From Tubiluchus corallicola (Eukaryota; Priapulida; Priapulimorpha; Priapulimorphida; Tubiluchidae), in assembly GCA_030141605.1 (NCBI GenBank), contig JAQGDQ010000009.1:1147001-1211000 (forward strand): a stretch of 64,000 nucleotides of DNA. Direction: 5' to 3'. Shown one piece after another: positions 44,210-58,763 of this stretch. Below the pieces are notes generated by a model. The model was not told where the DNA came from. It saw only the letters and a list, made by a program, of their open reading frames with translations, and ran no database searches. Each line of letters opens with the position of its first letter. Position 1 is the first letter of the stretch. The translations under genes were made by a program, and so were the position numbers.

Positions 44210-47200
44210 ATGTCAGATAGTCTTACGGATCCTGCTTCTTTCATGAAGCAGTGTAAAGCTGCATTTATTGCTGTGCAGCCATCAACGAAAGAGAATCTTA
44301 TTTCAAAGGATGAACTGTGTAGAGGTAAAGGATTTTATAACTGCTAGTGTTTCTTATTATTAATTACAAATTTATTCATTTTATGTACAAATTACGATTG
44401 CAAGTCAGTCAATTATACTGTGCACTACAATCTGGATGTTATATATTGGAATAGTTTAAGGTAAACTTGTCAGAAATGGTAAATCATGTGACGAAATTGG
44501 CAGAGATTAGAAAAAATTGTATTGAATTTTATCTTGTTCAGAAAGCAGAGTGGTGAATCAAAAATGCAGATCTCAACATTCACTGAATTTATTGTGTCGA
44601 AATTGGCTCGGTGTTGATGTAAAATGTGAAACGTTTGACCTGTGAGCTTATTGTTCACTTTATACTGGGACTAGGTAAACTTTGTCGATTATGTAGGGTC
44701 CTTTTATTTGTCCAGAGTGGTTTAGACCCAGAAATCAAATTGATGGTGGTGTATCACGGCTGTTACTTGAACTTAATCAAGAATGGAATGGTAGCGAGTT
44801 TGTGATTTTGACAAAAAAAGTCCTCTAATGACGAATATCTAGAACAATCGGTTAATGTTTCTTTAACATTACATTTAGCGTTACAACTGGCAGGACGTAA
44901 CCCATCAAAAAAAGAAGTCAGTCGACTTTTTCAGGAAGCAAAAGGTTAGTAGACAGTATTAATATAACTATTACTTCATCTTATAAATTGTAGTGAGATT
45001 TGTGCAGGTATGTATTTAATAGAAATATCGATCCATTATTAGCTTAAGTGACTACTGCTCAGGCACTAAATTATTTTGTATTTATACAGATTTTATTAAT
45101 GAATAAAAGTGCTGTTTCAGCATCTCTCTTGTAGGTTAAATTGCTGTAAAACTAAACTGCCCGGTAAAACTATACTGTGTTTTTCTATTGCAGAGAGTGT
45201 TTCTTTCAGTAAATTTTGCACTATAATGCGTTCTGTGCCTGTTATAAGTGAGAATGAGTTATTGAAAGCTTTCCGGCGGATGGATGTTAATAACGATGGA
45301 GTAATTAGCCATGATGAATTTATACACGTCATGACAACGGTATTATACGTATATACTTTGTATTAACATTTTTTGTTTAGTCTGTTTAAATATAAACATT
45401 GATCGAAGAACGCAGCGAGGGATATTGTCAGAGACGGGGAACAATTGCACCTTGGTCATTATTTTTTCCTTTCATTAGTTAGTTGATTGATGTGTTTCTG
45501 ATTTTCATGCTTGTTTAATCCATTATTCTCGGGCTGGAACAAAAAGACTTCAGAAATGGAGATACTGGCGCATACGAAATTATAGTCTACAGTTTTGGAC
45601 GTGATTTATATCCTTAAATTCGCATTTTTTACAGCTACATCTAGTTAATAAACCCCAAGGACACAACCAATTATTATTAATCGAGATTTTTCTTCTTATT
45701 ACAAGATCTATTATTAGATCTGAAGATGATGGCGTGGCATATGTTAGTATAAATAATATAAATAAAAATTAGAAAAAAACTGACATGCATAGCGTGCGGT
45801 CTCTAATTAAGGTAGCCTTCTACTGATTGATTATCACTTCGAACTTTACTTTACATATAATTAAGTATCTTTCCCCCAATCATTACTTCAATTTATTTAA
45901 GAAATATGGGGCTTTTGGCTTCCTTAATTTATACCCACCATAAAACTACCACACAGGTTTTAATAATTATTAGAATTTTGTATCCCTTCGGAGCTTATGC
46001 ATCCCGCTTGCCTTGGAACTTATTCTTTATAATTTTGAGGTTATTCATTGCAATTACTATCCTAAAAATTCTATTCCTTGCTTTTATGCACTTTCATAGT
46101 CTCCCACTTAAACTCAAGTTTGTTTTTCTGTACTGCACACTAAGTCTTATTCTACATTTGTCTACATTTTTTTCTAAAAATGTTATTACAGCATATGGTA
46201 AGCTTAGGAAAAAATATTAGGAAAACATGATTCCTAATTTAATACCTGTTTTAGACTGGTGAACAAATGACGGTCAGCGAAATAAAGCAGGTATACCAAA
46301 GAGCGGATTTAAATAAAGACAAAGTGCTGGATTACAAAGAGGTATGTAGAACTACAGTTAACATTTACTGAGACTGTTATGAATGAGAATTGAGCTAGTC
46401 ATCTTTCGGTAAGGTGTTGCTGTTAATATTTAAATTATTATGTAAGAAAAAACATTTGTACGAAAACCATTATCTGAGGTTAAGCTTAAAATTTTAGTTT
46501 TGCACCATGATGGAAAACATTGCTAAAGAATGTCAGAAGAGAACCATGGAATTGTATGAACATCCAGAGAGACAAAAAAACTTTACAGTTGAATCAAATA
46601 CTGAGAGACAGTCACCTCAGTCGGTAACAACTCCAGAACCTAAACCTCGCCGGGGATCAAAAACAGGTGAGGGATTGATTGTTTGCAGTAGCAATTTGTA
46701 ATATTACTACCCTATAACATGGTTTGCCTATTTAGTTCAATAATGTCTGTAAAATACTGTTTATTACTACCAGCAAATGGTACATAATTCGGTTACTTTC
46801 TGTTGTGATTGTTAAATAAATTTGTAGGCAATATACTGATGCTTTTTGTGCAGTTCAAATAAGTAAATAAGTCATAGTTTGGACCAGCATAGAAAGTTAA
46901 ATGACCATACGTTTCATTTCCATTTTTGCTAAATAAAAGAGTCGATCCTTTGATTTGCAAAACCATACAAAGCTGAAGTTGCCAAATGCAGTACTTCTGA
47001 TAATATTTAGAGATTGGTCAATTAATGGAGTTTACCCACGTTGCTTGTTGTCCGAATAAGGTTTGACTGTATGGATGGGTGCTCGTGTACTTGAGTGTTG
47101 ACAGTTTGGTCACCAGGTATTGCACTGCAGGATGTTGCGTCATGAAGCAGAAGTGAAGTCTGATATGAGGTGTGAGTCTCGTATGAACGTGGGTGTTTGC

Positions 47201-50200
47201 ATTATTTAATTATTTCATATAAGGTGTGGTAAAGTGCCAATCGTTAATAATTTGCATTATATCACTACATAAATTAAATAAATTAAATGTAAATGAATTT
47301 GAACCATTCCTGTGCCATTACATCGTGGACAAGTTGTTAAAAAGCTAATTTTGTAGGGGCAAGTAGAATTACACCAAGAAAATTACAAGACTCTAGTGAA
47401 GTTGTGGAAAGGCAGTATCCTGCTCCTGCAAGTCAAAAAGTAAAAGTTCCTGTGCCTAGAAATTTGAAGGTATGCATACACGTGCTTGCCCTGTAAACGG
47501 CTTTCGTGATATTTTAATTGCAAAATTGTTCACTGAGCATCATGCTAACGTACTGTTTGAACTTTGTAGTGTTAAACAGTTATGCTTCTTCGTAAACAAT
47601 TATTTTTGTCAAATTGTAGTCATGTTCTCTCACTGAGCATAGCTGAATGTTACAGTTTATTAAATAGTTTCTAAATTCTGCATTATTATTTTTAAGCTCA
47701 TAATTTAACTAAATTCACACTCATCGGAAACATTTGTAATAATTGCTTTTTTAACAATAAGGACTGGTACCATCTGCATAGTAAAGGTGTATTTTACTTG
47801 GACGAAGGTGGGCGTATTTCAAATCACAGGTATCTGCTGAAACTGCCACGTTCGTCAAGCGCATGGCTCACTATACAACCTTACCATGTTGGCAGTCGAG
47901 CAGGTAGGTAGAAAAATTTACGTATAATTGTTTGAAAATTGTGAAAATGAATTTTCTAGCAACTTGTAAAGATTATGAAGAATTAGTTGGATAATTGATA
48001 TGAATATCGTACATTTTTCACAATGGAACTGTAATGAACACTTCCATAGCACTCCAGTGTTAATTACTAAACTCACCAAAAGTAGAGTATTGAAAATTTT
48101 ATCATAACTTGGAATTCCTGCATGGTTTATTACTTTTATCATCAAAGACATTACAAACAAAAGAACTAATAATAAAGAGTATAGTTGCACAAAGGTAATG
48201 CTATAAGCTGTATCATGTTGCAGGAGCTCATAATTAAGCACTGAATGATTATAACAAGTTTCAAAACAAAAAATTTCGATACTGTTGATACTTTTGTCTG
48301 TGATATAACAACATTTACAATGTGCTGCCATTTGTAAAATGGATTCTTTTGTACTAGCACACTGCTAGACAAGTATAGTGATAGCATTAAAAGCTATTTC
48401 GAAAATTAAATTTAACTCTGTCATATACCATGCTTTTAACTTACATGTGAAGTAGATGAAATTAAAAAAGTTAATTCTGAAAGTTTGGTTGGTTAGCATT
48501 TCATCTAATGATTTAGATTTTAGGTAAGAAACTAGCTGCAGCTTCAGTATCCAAAAGTTTGCTCTTATTTAACTTTATATTACTGCTACCTGCAACACTT
48601 ATTTACAGTCGAAATTCACACGTGATATTGTATTTTGTGTTTCTGTCAGGTTCCAGCTTGACACGCAGTTTTAACTCCACTTATGCCAGTTCTAGTGGCA
48701 ACATTCCTGTGAATCCAATAGATACTGCCTTATTTCTATGGAGGTACGACGAAGAAGCTGCTGATAAAGCTCTGGTTACTTTTACCGAAAGCCGAGACCA
48801 AAAGGTAACTGTTGAAATCGCTTGCTATAGCTTCTTGTTTAATGCTTTTTTCTGTCAGTAATATGACATCATTCATCACCAATGTGACTAATTGTAAAAT
48901 GTGAGCTACTTTGTATTTTATGTGGTACACATGTATTTCAATGGAATCACTTTTACACAGTATTATGATTTGTATTTTGACATGTTTGCAAAGTTGTACT
49001 GCTCTAATAAGTGTATATTATCTAAAGTACCTTTATCATTTGTGTCTAATGGCATGTCTATGTCAATTTACTGTTTTAGCAACAGCACTTTTTCGTAAGA
49101 AATATGAACTTTAAGTATAGTTCTGTAAGTCTTTACTTTTGAGAAGTGTAATTCATGAAATTAGCTACATAGCTAACAAATAGCTAAATAACTTCTCTGA
49201 AGGACATTTATGCATTTTATTGTCAGTACTGTGACATGAGCATTTTGATTAATGGATTCGCTCTATGATTATTTCACCTGGATGCAGGAACAAATGAAAT
49301 TCTTTTACGCAAATTTGTTTGAATGGACAGGTGTGATATTATGGTCTCGTCTTTGGACGTATTTAGAAAGCCCTAGTGCACATGTGGTTGTGTTTTATCC
49401 AGAGCTTTTTTCTCATCTGTGCATATGGGCAGAATTCCGTCTGTGACAGTTTACTGTTGTAGCAGCAGATATTGTAAATTGTGTTTGTAACAATGTAAAG
49501 TTTCATTTGAACTTACTTTTACAGCTTATAAATAGGTTTTTGTTATCAAAGTAGTCACGCTGCCTTTTTTGTATCAAATGCAACTATTACTATTAATCGA
49601 TGCTTTAATTAGCTTTTTTAATTTATATTTTTTTGTGCAGGGTATGTATTTTGTTCGGGCAGATCTGGAAGCTGGCAAGTATTTGTTGCTTCCTTTCAGT
49701 ACTGGTTGTCGACTCCGACTCCGTCAGCAACAACCGAAGGAAGAGACTCGGCTCTTACGCAAGGATAGGGACAATCGTATGCAGCTTACAAAGGCATTCA
49801 GGTACATAAAGCTAAAAATCATTTTGAAACTTTGTATCTCTTGCTGATTGTATGTAGCACTTGCGTTAGCATCAACTCTATAAAACTTGAAAACTTGAAC
49901 TCCCACGATGATTGTTGGGCACAACCATTTTAACAGCATGTTGTTTGAAACAAGTTTAGATATCATTTCCTAAAAGTTTGAAAAAATAATCAAAGCATTC
50001 GTAGGAATACTCATCACTAATTAGCAAAAGTCTTAATTACTGTATCTTGTCAATAAGATGAAATGCCATTTATGGTGAATCAGTAATGCACACTGGATCA
50101 GTGACATTTTACCAGTTGGTACAAACTTTTTAAATGACTAAGAATTTTCTTTTCTAATTACAGAACTATTTCAAACAGATAAATGTAATGCTAGGTAATG

Positions 50201-51923
50201 TAACTTTGTGTGGGAAGTTTTTGGGACATACTTAAAAAATTGCCTTTTCTTTCTTTTTAATCATGTGTGATGCTAAAGCTTCAAATTCACTTCAGGTAGA
50301 ATCATGATCAATAATCACTAACAAATCGTCCTCAAAACTGAAACATAACCAAGAATTTCTTTAGACATTGACAACAAAAAAGTTATAAAAAATGAAAATT
50401 TGTCCACGTTAAACTAATAAATTGCAATGTTTCTTGTTTGTTACGTCTTATTGGCTTACATCTTTAATATGTATAAGTAAACAAGCATATAGTGCTCTCC
50501 ATTATCGAGACTAACTTTGAACTGAAGCTGCCCAGCTTGTCTGAGTTTTTGGTCACCTGAATACTGACCTTACTTGCAACCTTAACGTAAACCTCACTTG
50601 CAAACCTGAAACGTGTTGGGCAAATTCTAAAGTGCAATGGTAATTTATTGGTAAAGACATCCAGTTTTTATGTTCTTAACTGTACAATACTTATTTAATG
50701 CTTAATAAATGTGCTTCCTTTTTTGTAAATGCACTTGCATCGTAAATGTCCTTTATTGTTATTACATAAAACACTAATTCGTCCCGCTTTCATGTGATAC
50801 AGTATTTTGCTGATTGTGCTAGTCTGTACTTTATACCTATACCTGCTTTGCTACATTGTTTTTACTACTAGATCTAGTAGTGGTTAATTATAACTGTAGC
50901 AGTCTGAATAGTGGCGGTTTTGGTATTTTTAGGCAAGCATTGTCAGAGATATTTGATATGGTGGATTTAGATGGAAATGAGCTGCTAAGCAGGGAAGAGT
51001 TTAACCTGTTTAATTTGAAAACTAGTGGAGAAGAAGTTGCAGACGATGAATGGAATGTTGTGGAAGGTACATTAGCTTATTGAAAATATTTTTATTTAAT
51101 AATTATATTAACAGAATTTTATGTAACATTGTTTATGTAACGTGGATTTCACTTGTGGATTAAACTGCTGTCTGTAAATTAAAAATGAGTTGTTACACTG
51201 AATGTGAATTTTGTGTTATGTATGTGTTAGATTGCCTTGAACACAGTAATCACAAGTACAAGTTGTTTATCCTGTTAACAAATTATTCTAGTAGTTGGTA
51301 CTCATATAGATAATTCTAGCTATAAGAAAACAATATTTTTTCTGTACAGAAAACGTTCAAATGGAAGGGGATGAACTCACTCTTGAAGGTTTCTTGGAAT
51401 TACATCAAATGGAAGCTGATGATAGTGATGGTGACACTGAAGATTTGTGGATTACTCTTGCTACTATGGGTTACAGCAAGAGCTTAGAACTCGATGAGGT
51501 CAGACACGTTAAGTATAAACACATAAGGAATAATTCTTCGACAAGTCATTAAATAAAAATTATTTTCATTTGGTAATTGGATAGTTGGGTCCTAGTTAAT
51601 GCGACTCCACTGCACTAAACTTGAAACACTTGTTATCTTTTTCTGCTCATCAAATTGCATAAAATTTCATGTAACAGTTTGAAACAAGTTGAATGTTATT
51701 GTACATTGTAGATTATCTGAGCCAATTAGAGAAAGGTATGTTGTGCATTTAAACAGAGTGTAAGAGCCTGAACTTTGTGGTAAATTCTTGTCAGCAATTT
51801 TGAAAATTTATGTTTAAGTGGCTGTGTTGTTATTTGTTATTAACATTTATATTTTTCTAAATCTGTGCCAATTTTTGTAATGTTGTTTATGAACTATAAA
51901 GTTATTATTGTTAATAAAATTCT

Positions 51924-51963
<40 letters not shown>

Positions 51964-53545
51964 CTGCTACTGCTACTATTACTAACTCAGTGATAGCCTT
52001 TGAACTAATGTTGTTTATGTTTAAACATTTAGGCCTGTCCATATAAGATGGATGTATACCTAGATGACTGTAAAGGTGATTTGGTTACTGAAAGCATACG
52101 TCCAACTGATGCGCTGATGCAACAAGCATTGTCTCATTCTATAAAAGTCAAAGGCAGCAGCAACTACATTGAAGGTGACCATTCGATTGTCCTGCACACG
52201 TTTTCTTGTCCAACCCGAGTGTCTTACGTTGTTGAAAATAAGGTGAGATTTCATATAATAGTCCATTTTTTCATTTCTAAGTCAGCATGAGGATAAGGTA
52301 TGAAAGTCATCAATTGATTGTTGCTCTAAACTGACATTGCTCTCCTTTTTGTTATAATTATACTTGCTATATAGGGATATAATGTACATATTTCATCCCT
52401 CATGCATGATTTGAATTGAGGAGTGGTTTCATCTTTTGCTCTTCATAGTATGAAGAAATACAATAATGAAATCCAGCACCTTGTTGTGTCAGTCAAGCAT
52501 TGATCCTTTTCTTGACGATTAGTAAAGACAAATCAACTGTATTTAAAAAGTTGCTAAACGCCAGTAGAAACGGAACAAAAAGGATGTACACGTGCTTCCT
52601 AACATAGCAATGATTTTTTGTGGCACACACACTTGATATTTATTTCTTTTCGTAGTCGCATCACACTATGAAAGTGGAGTTAGATTGCAGTAGAAGTGAA
52701 AACTGTGTGAGCAGCCAACATTCGTCCTTGATTACCCAGATTGCCCTATCGGCAAAATCAATGAAGGTAAGTTGAAGTCACATGTTGTAACTTTTGTGTG
52801 TATGCTCACTAAACCTGCAAACGGTGAAAACTACCGAGTATGTATACGAATTATAATTGCCATCAGCGTGTTTGTTCTTGAACTAAGTTATTTTTAACAA
52901 ATCAAGTATGTGTATTTACAGCATTGCATGTATTAGTTTATTGTGTTTTTATTATTTAGTGAATTGCATTATGCCACTTGATTAGGCTTCCAAGGTTTAT
53001 TGTAGGTTATTTTTTCTGCAACAAGGGTAAATTTAAAAAAAAGCCAGCTAACATGGTCCGTAATAATATAGCATTTGCTCACTTTTTGATTTTTGTCTAC
53101 ATCAAATAATCAATAGAAGCAATACCAGCCCTGGGATGAAAACACACCCCACTGAGTTTTAATCAATATTATAATCAGAGTAAGTGATATGCTTTGCATC
53201 AAATTGCTTTTAGCACACAGATAACCATTGAAAAACAGAAGGGGACAGGTACCCTGTGGCTTCATGACAAAATGATACGCTTAACTAAATGAAAATGTTT
53301 GAGGTGTCTTTAAATCTTTTTTCCAGTGGGTAAGGGTTAAACAAAGCACTTTTTAGGCATTCATAATTTCTATAATATTATTCACTAGTTACTACGTACT
53401 TTAAAAAACATAACATATCCTGAATGTTCCTGAATCAACTTTATGGTTTTAACTTAATGCCTGCATTTAGGTGGCCCTGCATCTTATGCCTTCAGATGAA
53501 ACTTTAGACTGGACAGCTGTTTGTGAAGCAAGCATCATCAAGTAA
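44210..53545 (+). CDS. EFCAB7: EF-hand calcium-binding domain-containing protein 7 (16 exons)
   Basis: Exons: 44210-44324, 44879-44944, 45194-45339, 46255-46341, 46498-46666, 47357-47469, 47762-47903, 48524-48556, 48650-48804, 49288-49332, 49641-49801, 50933-51066, 51350-51498, 52033-52242, 52656-52766, 53471-53545. They join into 636 aa (human 629). An in-frame TGA at 44201 lies just before the chosen ATG. In vertebrates EFCAB7 works with IQCE to anchor the EVC-EVC2 complex at the base of the primary cilium, aiding Smoothened signalling. Three EF-hand loops look calcium-competent: residues ~91-102 (exon 3), 127-138 (exon 4) and 422-433 (exon 12). Other landmarks: GRNPS in exon 2, DWYHLHSKGVFYLDE in exon 7, STGCRL in exon 11, DLWITLATMGY in exon 13 and ACPYKMDVY in exon 14. 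Exon 8 is a 33-nt microexon. The exon 10 donor was placed at 49333, not 49331, because only that keeps the frame. Confidence 0.95.
51922..51981. repeat. (CTG)n/(CTA)n trinucleotide repeat in EFCAB7 intron 13
   Basis: About eight CTG units, then alternating CTA and CTG units, on the sense strand of the intron between exons 13 and 14. A polymorphic microsatellite is likely. Confidence 0.95.
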
Positions 53546-54855
53546 ACAAGAAAGTACTGTGGCACTAAACTGTGATATTTCTTACATTGTATCTATTTGC
53601 AAAGTTACCCTGGCATTGTCCTGATTTATTTATTTTTATTTTTTTATTTGCTTATTTAAATTTATATTACTTAAAGTACTTATTTCTATTGAAAAATCAG
53701 CACTAAAGTACATTGTCCTATGTTGCTAATGTATGGCATTTGCTTGTTCACTTTCACAATGGCACTTACGTTGAAAACTATAAAGGAACTATTGTCACTC
53801 TCTAAAGTTTCTAAACTTTAAAGTCACTGAGTTAGCCACTGTAGTTGTTTCATTGTAGCTGTTGATGAATATAATGGATGTTTCAGTTAAAAATTGTACT
53901 TGATTAAGTTACTGCCCGTGCAGTGTGTTGCTGTAAAACTTTTTTCAAAATCATTGGATAGCTAGTGTTTTACAAATCACAATGTCAATACTATTGTATC
54001 CTGCAAGCTAGAACGCTAAAAACAAGAAGTTTTGTCAGGACATTTGGTGTATAATGCTGTTTATATATTGAAATTTCAACATCTGCATCCAAAACTTGTT
54101 AAACAATCTGTATTTAGACATTGTTCTTGCTGTTTAGCGGCACTTCATCACTGTTGTGAGTGAATAAATGTAAACATGTAACTGATGGTGTAATTTTTTG
54201 TCTTTCTGTTGTCCACGATCGCTGAAGTCCAAGTTGTCTGGTTACGGATGACTCCAACACTAGATTTACAAATGTAGTTGCTATACTCTATGCCTGCAGT
54301 AAGGCTGAGACATGTTGACAATGTACGTGTTCTCACATATTAAAGGCTAGAGTAGGTTCGGATTAGACTGTAGCACTGCTTCGCTTAGTCATTTATTAAA
54401 AAATTAATGGTATTACAGTGTACTTGATATCACATTTGTAAGGCTGTTTAAGGTAGTTTTGTGAAAAAAGTGTTGCGTAACTTGATTACTATTTTAGCTT
54501 GCCATTCTAATGGTGAAAAGTAAAAAGTAGAAAAAGTCTTGATGGTGAAATGCAATTCATTTTTTTTTGCTTTTGTATAAATTCTTGCTATAGAATTATT
54601 GGTCTTTTTGTAGAATTATGGTTGCCGTTAGTAAAGCTGTAATTTTTGTATTCAGACTGTGTAGGAGTAAAAACACAAGTGTTCTTACTGCATTCTTCAC
54701 GCAGGTGAAGTCAGTACGTGCAAACTGACAAAACTTGACAAGTTACGTTAGGCTACAGGTGTTAAAAATTCAAAGCGATGTCAGCACGCTTGTTGACGAA
54801 ATGTGAATTATCAATTTTGAGAAAAAACTGGGTTCAACTTCAGAATATGAGAAAG
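53546..54855. other. EFCAB7 3' UTR and EFCAB7-TIGAR intergenic region
   Basis: No coding content recognised on either strand. Short minus-strand frames around 54148-54336 have no family features. The right end should contain the TIGAR promoter and 5' UTR; no clear core element was seen. Confidence 0.7.
54163..54168 (+). terminator. Candidate EFCAB7 polyadenylation signal
   Basis: AATAAA in tgaataaatg about 620 bases after the EFCAB7 stop. It is plausible but not proven as the site used. Confidence 0.35.
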
Positions 54856-57800
54856 ATGTCAAGTTTCCATTTGATCATTGTACGTCAGTAAGTATTTCAC
54901 GGTTTTTACAAGTATGGTTGCTTTTCTTTTCAGGTACACATAATTTTTCCCCAAGGCTAGGCCACATATTATACTGCAGAATAAATCTGACTAAAAAATT
55001 GAACTATGCCTGTATTCTGCATCAGATGACATCGCATTAATGCCTAGTAATTAATTTATAGTTCCCTAAACCATCACCTGGTTATGTGTAGCCAAGCATG
55101 TCTTTTACAACCATTTATATGTGCACAAACGTATTTATGTATAGGTCTATGTTTTTAAAACAGTTGATTATGTAAAATTGCTCTTAAAATTTTGTCTCTT
55201 TTGCAAATTGTGATTTGTTAGTATTTTTCTACGGTTCAGTTTTTGCCTTGTTGTTTTTCTTGCTTTACTTCTAAATTACGTCCATATCATGAGTTGATGG
55301 AACTGCTGTTGCATGTACTACATACAACTTGTTAAATATATGTATTACCATTACATGTGTTCATCGTAATTATTGTCTTGGACATTTCAGTGGGGAAACT
55401 GATGACAATGCACTATACAAGGTGCAAGGTAAACTAATACTTTATACGTAATATACCTAATATTTTACGTAAATGTACTGTTTTCACATTTTTTACAAAT
55501 ACATACACAAAAAGAAGTGCTAATATTTGCTAATGTGAGTAACTTATTTAAATTAGGCAAATAGCCAAGTTGTTAACAATTTTTCAATATCGCCATGCAA
55601 TACTAGGCAAAAAATACTTTGTGTGTTCTATTTGCAGGACATTTGGACAGCAAGTTGTCACTAGTCGGGCGAAAACAATCTGAAGCTGTAGCTGAGACGT
55701 TGAAAAATGAAGTAATAAATCATGCATACTCAAGCGATCTGTCTCGTGCCATGGATGTGGGTAGTAGATTTGTCTAATATTTTTTTATTTGGGCAGGCAT
55801 AATTAGAGTCATCTCAGACAAAAAATTGCTTAGTGCTTAATTGTATAAAGAATTAACATTATTGGCTTCGATTTCCCAGCAAAAACAGCTAACTGAAACA
55901 TTGAATTGAACTTCAGAAAGTCCTCTTAAACTTCTAGTTGAAAGTAAAACAACATCTCTCAGTGGACTGTTATTGAGCGCTGCAGATTAGAGCAAAATTT
56001 GGTTGCAATTTAATGGGTGCAAGCTAAAGATTGACAGAATTGTCTGCATATTTACCGGTTGAAGAATCACAAATCAGTATCAGAAGGGAATCAGTACTAA
56101 AATTCAATTGGCATCATAAGTGATCAGCATCTACAGTTTAAATAAAGATTATTGTGAATGAAGATTTGCTAGACGATATATAGTACAAATGAAAATTAAA
56201 AGAGAGAAACGTGTGATATGATATGATATAGATTATGATATACTTAAATGTAGTTTTTTTTGACAGACTGCAAATGAAATAATGTCAAAAAACATCTCAC
56301 AGTGTAAGCTTGTGGCTGAACCTTTGTTACGTGAGAGGGTAAGTTCTAAATTTGGATCTCATTTCTATTGTTGTCTTTTTTTAAATAAAAGTCTTGTGTA
56401 ATTAAGGACATTTACTACGTTTCAATTTCTTTTGAAAAGTAAGAGTATGGGTTACTCTAGATTTCATTTGCAACTGTTGTACTGCAGGTTTTATGTTTAA
56501 AAATCCTCTCATCTGCAGTGTAGGTGCTACAAAATGAACAGCTTTCATTTCTATTACAGTCATGGGGCATCTTTCAAGGTAAAACCTATGCTGAGTTAAA
56601 AGCAGCAAAAGGAGCCAAAACTATTGAAGAATTCACACCAGAAGGTGCAGAGTCAATGAAGCAGGTAAAAATGGTGTGTTGTAAACTTACACATTGCACA
56701 TAAGCTTATATAAGGATGATTTTTTGAAGTGAATAAGAACCACACTTTTGTGCTTTTGTAGTTTTCACAAAGAGCCAAAAAATTTCTCAATCAGCTGTGT
56801 GTAAAGTTTGCTACAAACTACACCGAAACAAAGCCAGTTGACAAGGCTACACCAGACTATGACTGTAACAAAAACCTTGAAGATAAAAAAGAAACCACAA
56901 CTGGAAGTAACTCAACGTTGGAGCAGCATAATGGCGACACCAGTAAGAATGTGGTGTTGGTTGTCACTCATGGTGGATTCATTCGTGAACTGATACAACA
57001 TCTTAGAGCTGAATTTAACTGCAGGTTTCCAGAGAACAAAGATAGACATGCTTTAAATATCAGCCCTAATACTGGTAAGCAAATGTTAGATGTACGTATT
57101 ACTAATATATAAATTTAAATATTATTATATTTGTTAAATTAAAGGCTAACCGACACACTTTGGACGGTTTTTCAGAATCAATAGCCAGTGTGGCTGTGAT
57201 TAAGAAACCATTTTTCCGCTAGAGGTGCTTTTTAAGGGAGAAAATCGCCTCCAAAAGTGGTGTTACTCCAACGTAGCCATGTTTACAGAAATTTTTCTGC
57301 ATTTTACATGTATTCGATATAGGCTTGAAAGCTTAGAATTGCCCTGAAGAGTTTTGAGATGTACATTGAGTTTTGATATAGGTTTATTTTATCAACGAAC
57401 CCAAGAATTGTTGATGGCATTGCTTCTTTCATAAGTTTGCGTACTTTAGTATTTACATAACTTAAATTCAAAAGATTTTAAAGTCAAGATTGAGCTGATG
57501 AACTAAGCTGTCAAATAATGTTTTATTTGGTTAGATCAGTCTTTAATTCAAAGAATGCGGACTTAGTTTTTTTCAGAGAGGATAATTAATTTTATGCTGT
57601 TATGGTGACAGCAGGGATGTTTTAATGTACTAAAACAAAACTTTGGGTAACAGAAGCAATTTAAAAAAAAAGATTGGTCATGAGTAATCAAACTGAGTCA
57701 ATTGCATTTCCCTATATTTGAAAATAAGGGTGTTTTTCTTTCATTTTGATATAAGCCTACTTTTGCTATTTTGTCTGTGTTATTGGAAAAAGGATAATAA

Positions 57801-57965
57801 TCATATTCATATTTAGGTGTAAGTAAATTCTCAATCAAACATCCAGTGCCAGGAAGGGATTCTTCCAGAAGGAAGGAAGCTGTGTGCATTCTTCTACATG
57901 ATGCTCAACACTTAACAGATGCTTCCTTAGTACCAAGAAGCACTAGTGTCTACAATGCTGTATAA
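54856..57965 (+). CDS. TIGAR: TIGAR-type fructose-2,6-bisphosphatase (histidine phosphatase, 7 exons)
   Basis: Exons: 54856-54887, 55391-55428, 55638-55756, 56267-56338, 56560-56664, 56762-57074, 57817-57965. They join to 275 aa (human 270). TIGAR belongs to the phosphoglycerate-mutase-like histidine phosphatases; it degrades fructose-2,6-bisphosphate and related sugar phosphates, slowing glycolysis and favouring the pentose phosphate route. Exon 1 encodes only ten and two-thirds residues, with the catalytic RHGET motif split across intron 1 (Arg10, His11, Gly12). SSDLSRA and LLRERSWG carry the phosphate-pocket arginine and the likely acid Glu86; the second catalytic histidine is in VVTHGG (His192). 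ALNISPNTG matches the TIGAR C-terminal region. A loop of about 40 residues rich in K, E and T precedes VVTHGG, as in vertebrate TIGAR. It is tail-to-tail with LTO1. Confidence 0.95.
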
Positions 57966-58763
57966 CCTAGATTGCAAGTATCTTAGTAAATAAAAAATAA
58001 AGCTCACTTCAGTAGTTATTCAAATGAAAAGTTTTAATTAGGTATATCTAGGGTCTGCTGTTATTTATGATCACTTAAATGTTTATTATAGTAATGTAAA
58101 TAACTGAACTATTTATTTGCCTTGCTACGAGATTACTGTTGGATGATTCAGAAAGATGACAATTTTATTGTGCTAGCATTTGGAAAGTCATTGATTTTAG
58201 TAAGTAATTGTTTGAGCTAACGGCTTTCTACATAATGAATGAAATAGTCTTTCTCTTTTGATCTGTATATCCCTTGTTAACAGTCTGACTCTCGAAGTAG
58301 GGGAATATTTCCATAGTTTATCTGTAAAAGAATAATTTTGTGCTAAACTAGCTGCAGAATTTAAGTGACTTTTGTCTTTTAAAGCCAAATCTGTTACTAT
58401 TCACTGCAAGTACCAATACAGGACTAGCATATCAGACCATCAGCAGTTATTTTATGGTAAAAAAATGGTAAACTGAAACATTTATATAATGATATAATAA
58501 TAATAGTGTGTATCATGGTAATGTGTATGTATCATAATAATAATTGCATTAAAATAGCCACTAGAGCTTCTGTGTAGGTATCATGTATTCCTTAGTGTAC
58601 ATCAGCATGCATTGATACTCATTAATTCTTTTATCTGTACAAACAGAACTAGTCAATAAAATGTGATGTTATATTAAAAATTTGATCTTGGAAATTTGCC
58701 TTTACTGAAGCCTTTCACAATTAGGAAAGTACAGCATAAGCATGCAGCACACAATCTAAGATT
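57966..58763. other. Convergent TIGAR/LTO1 3' region
   Basis: AT-rich, with no gene seen. It must hold both 3' UTRs. A small frame on the minus strand (58388-58197) has no recognisable content. Confidence 0.7.
57989..58001 (+). terminator. TIGAR polyadenylation signals (tandem AATAAA)
   Basis: Two AATAAA hexamers (57989-57994 and 57996-58001) lie 24-36 bases after the TIGAR stop codon. Confidence 0.6.

Noticed and set aside
45906-46220. 104-codon hydrophobic frame
   Set aside because: Lies in EFCAB7 intron 3, is T-rich, and has no family features or start context; hydrophobicity follows from composition.
49331-49332. EFCAB7 exon 10 donor at 49331 (GTGTGA)
   Set aside because: It would shift the next exon into a frame with a stop (TAG). 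The GT at 49333 keeps the conserved WTG…GMYF reading.
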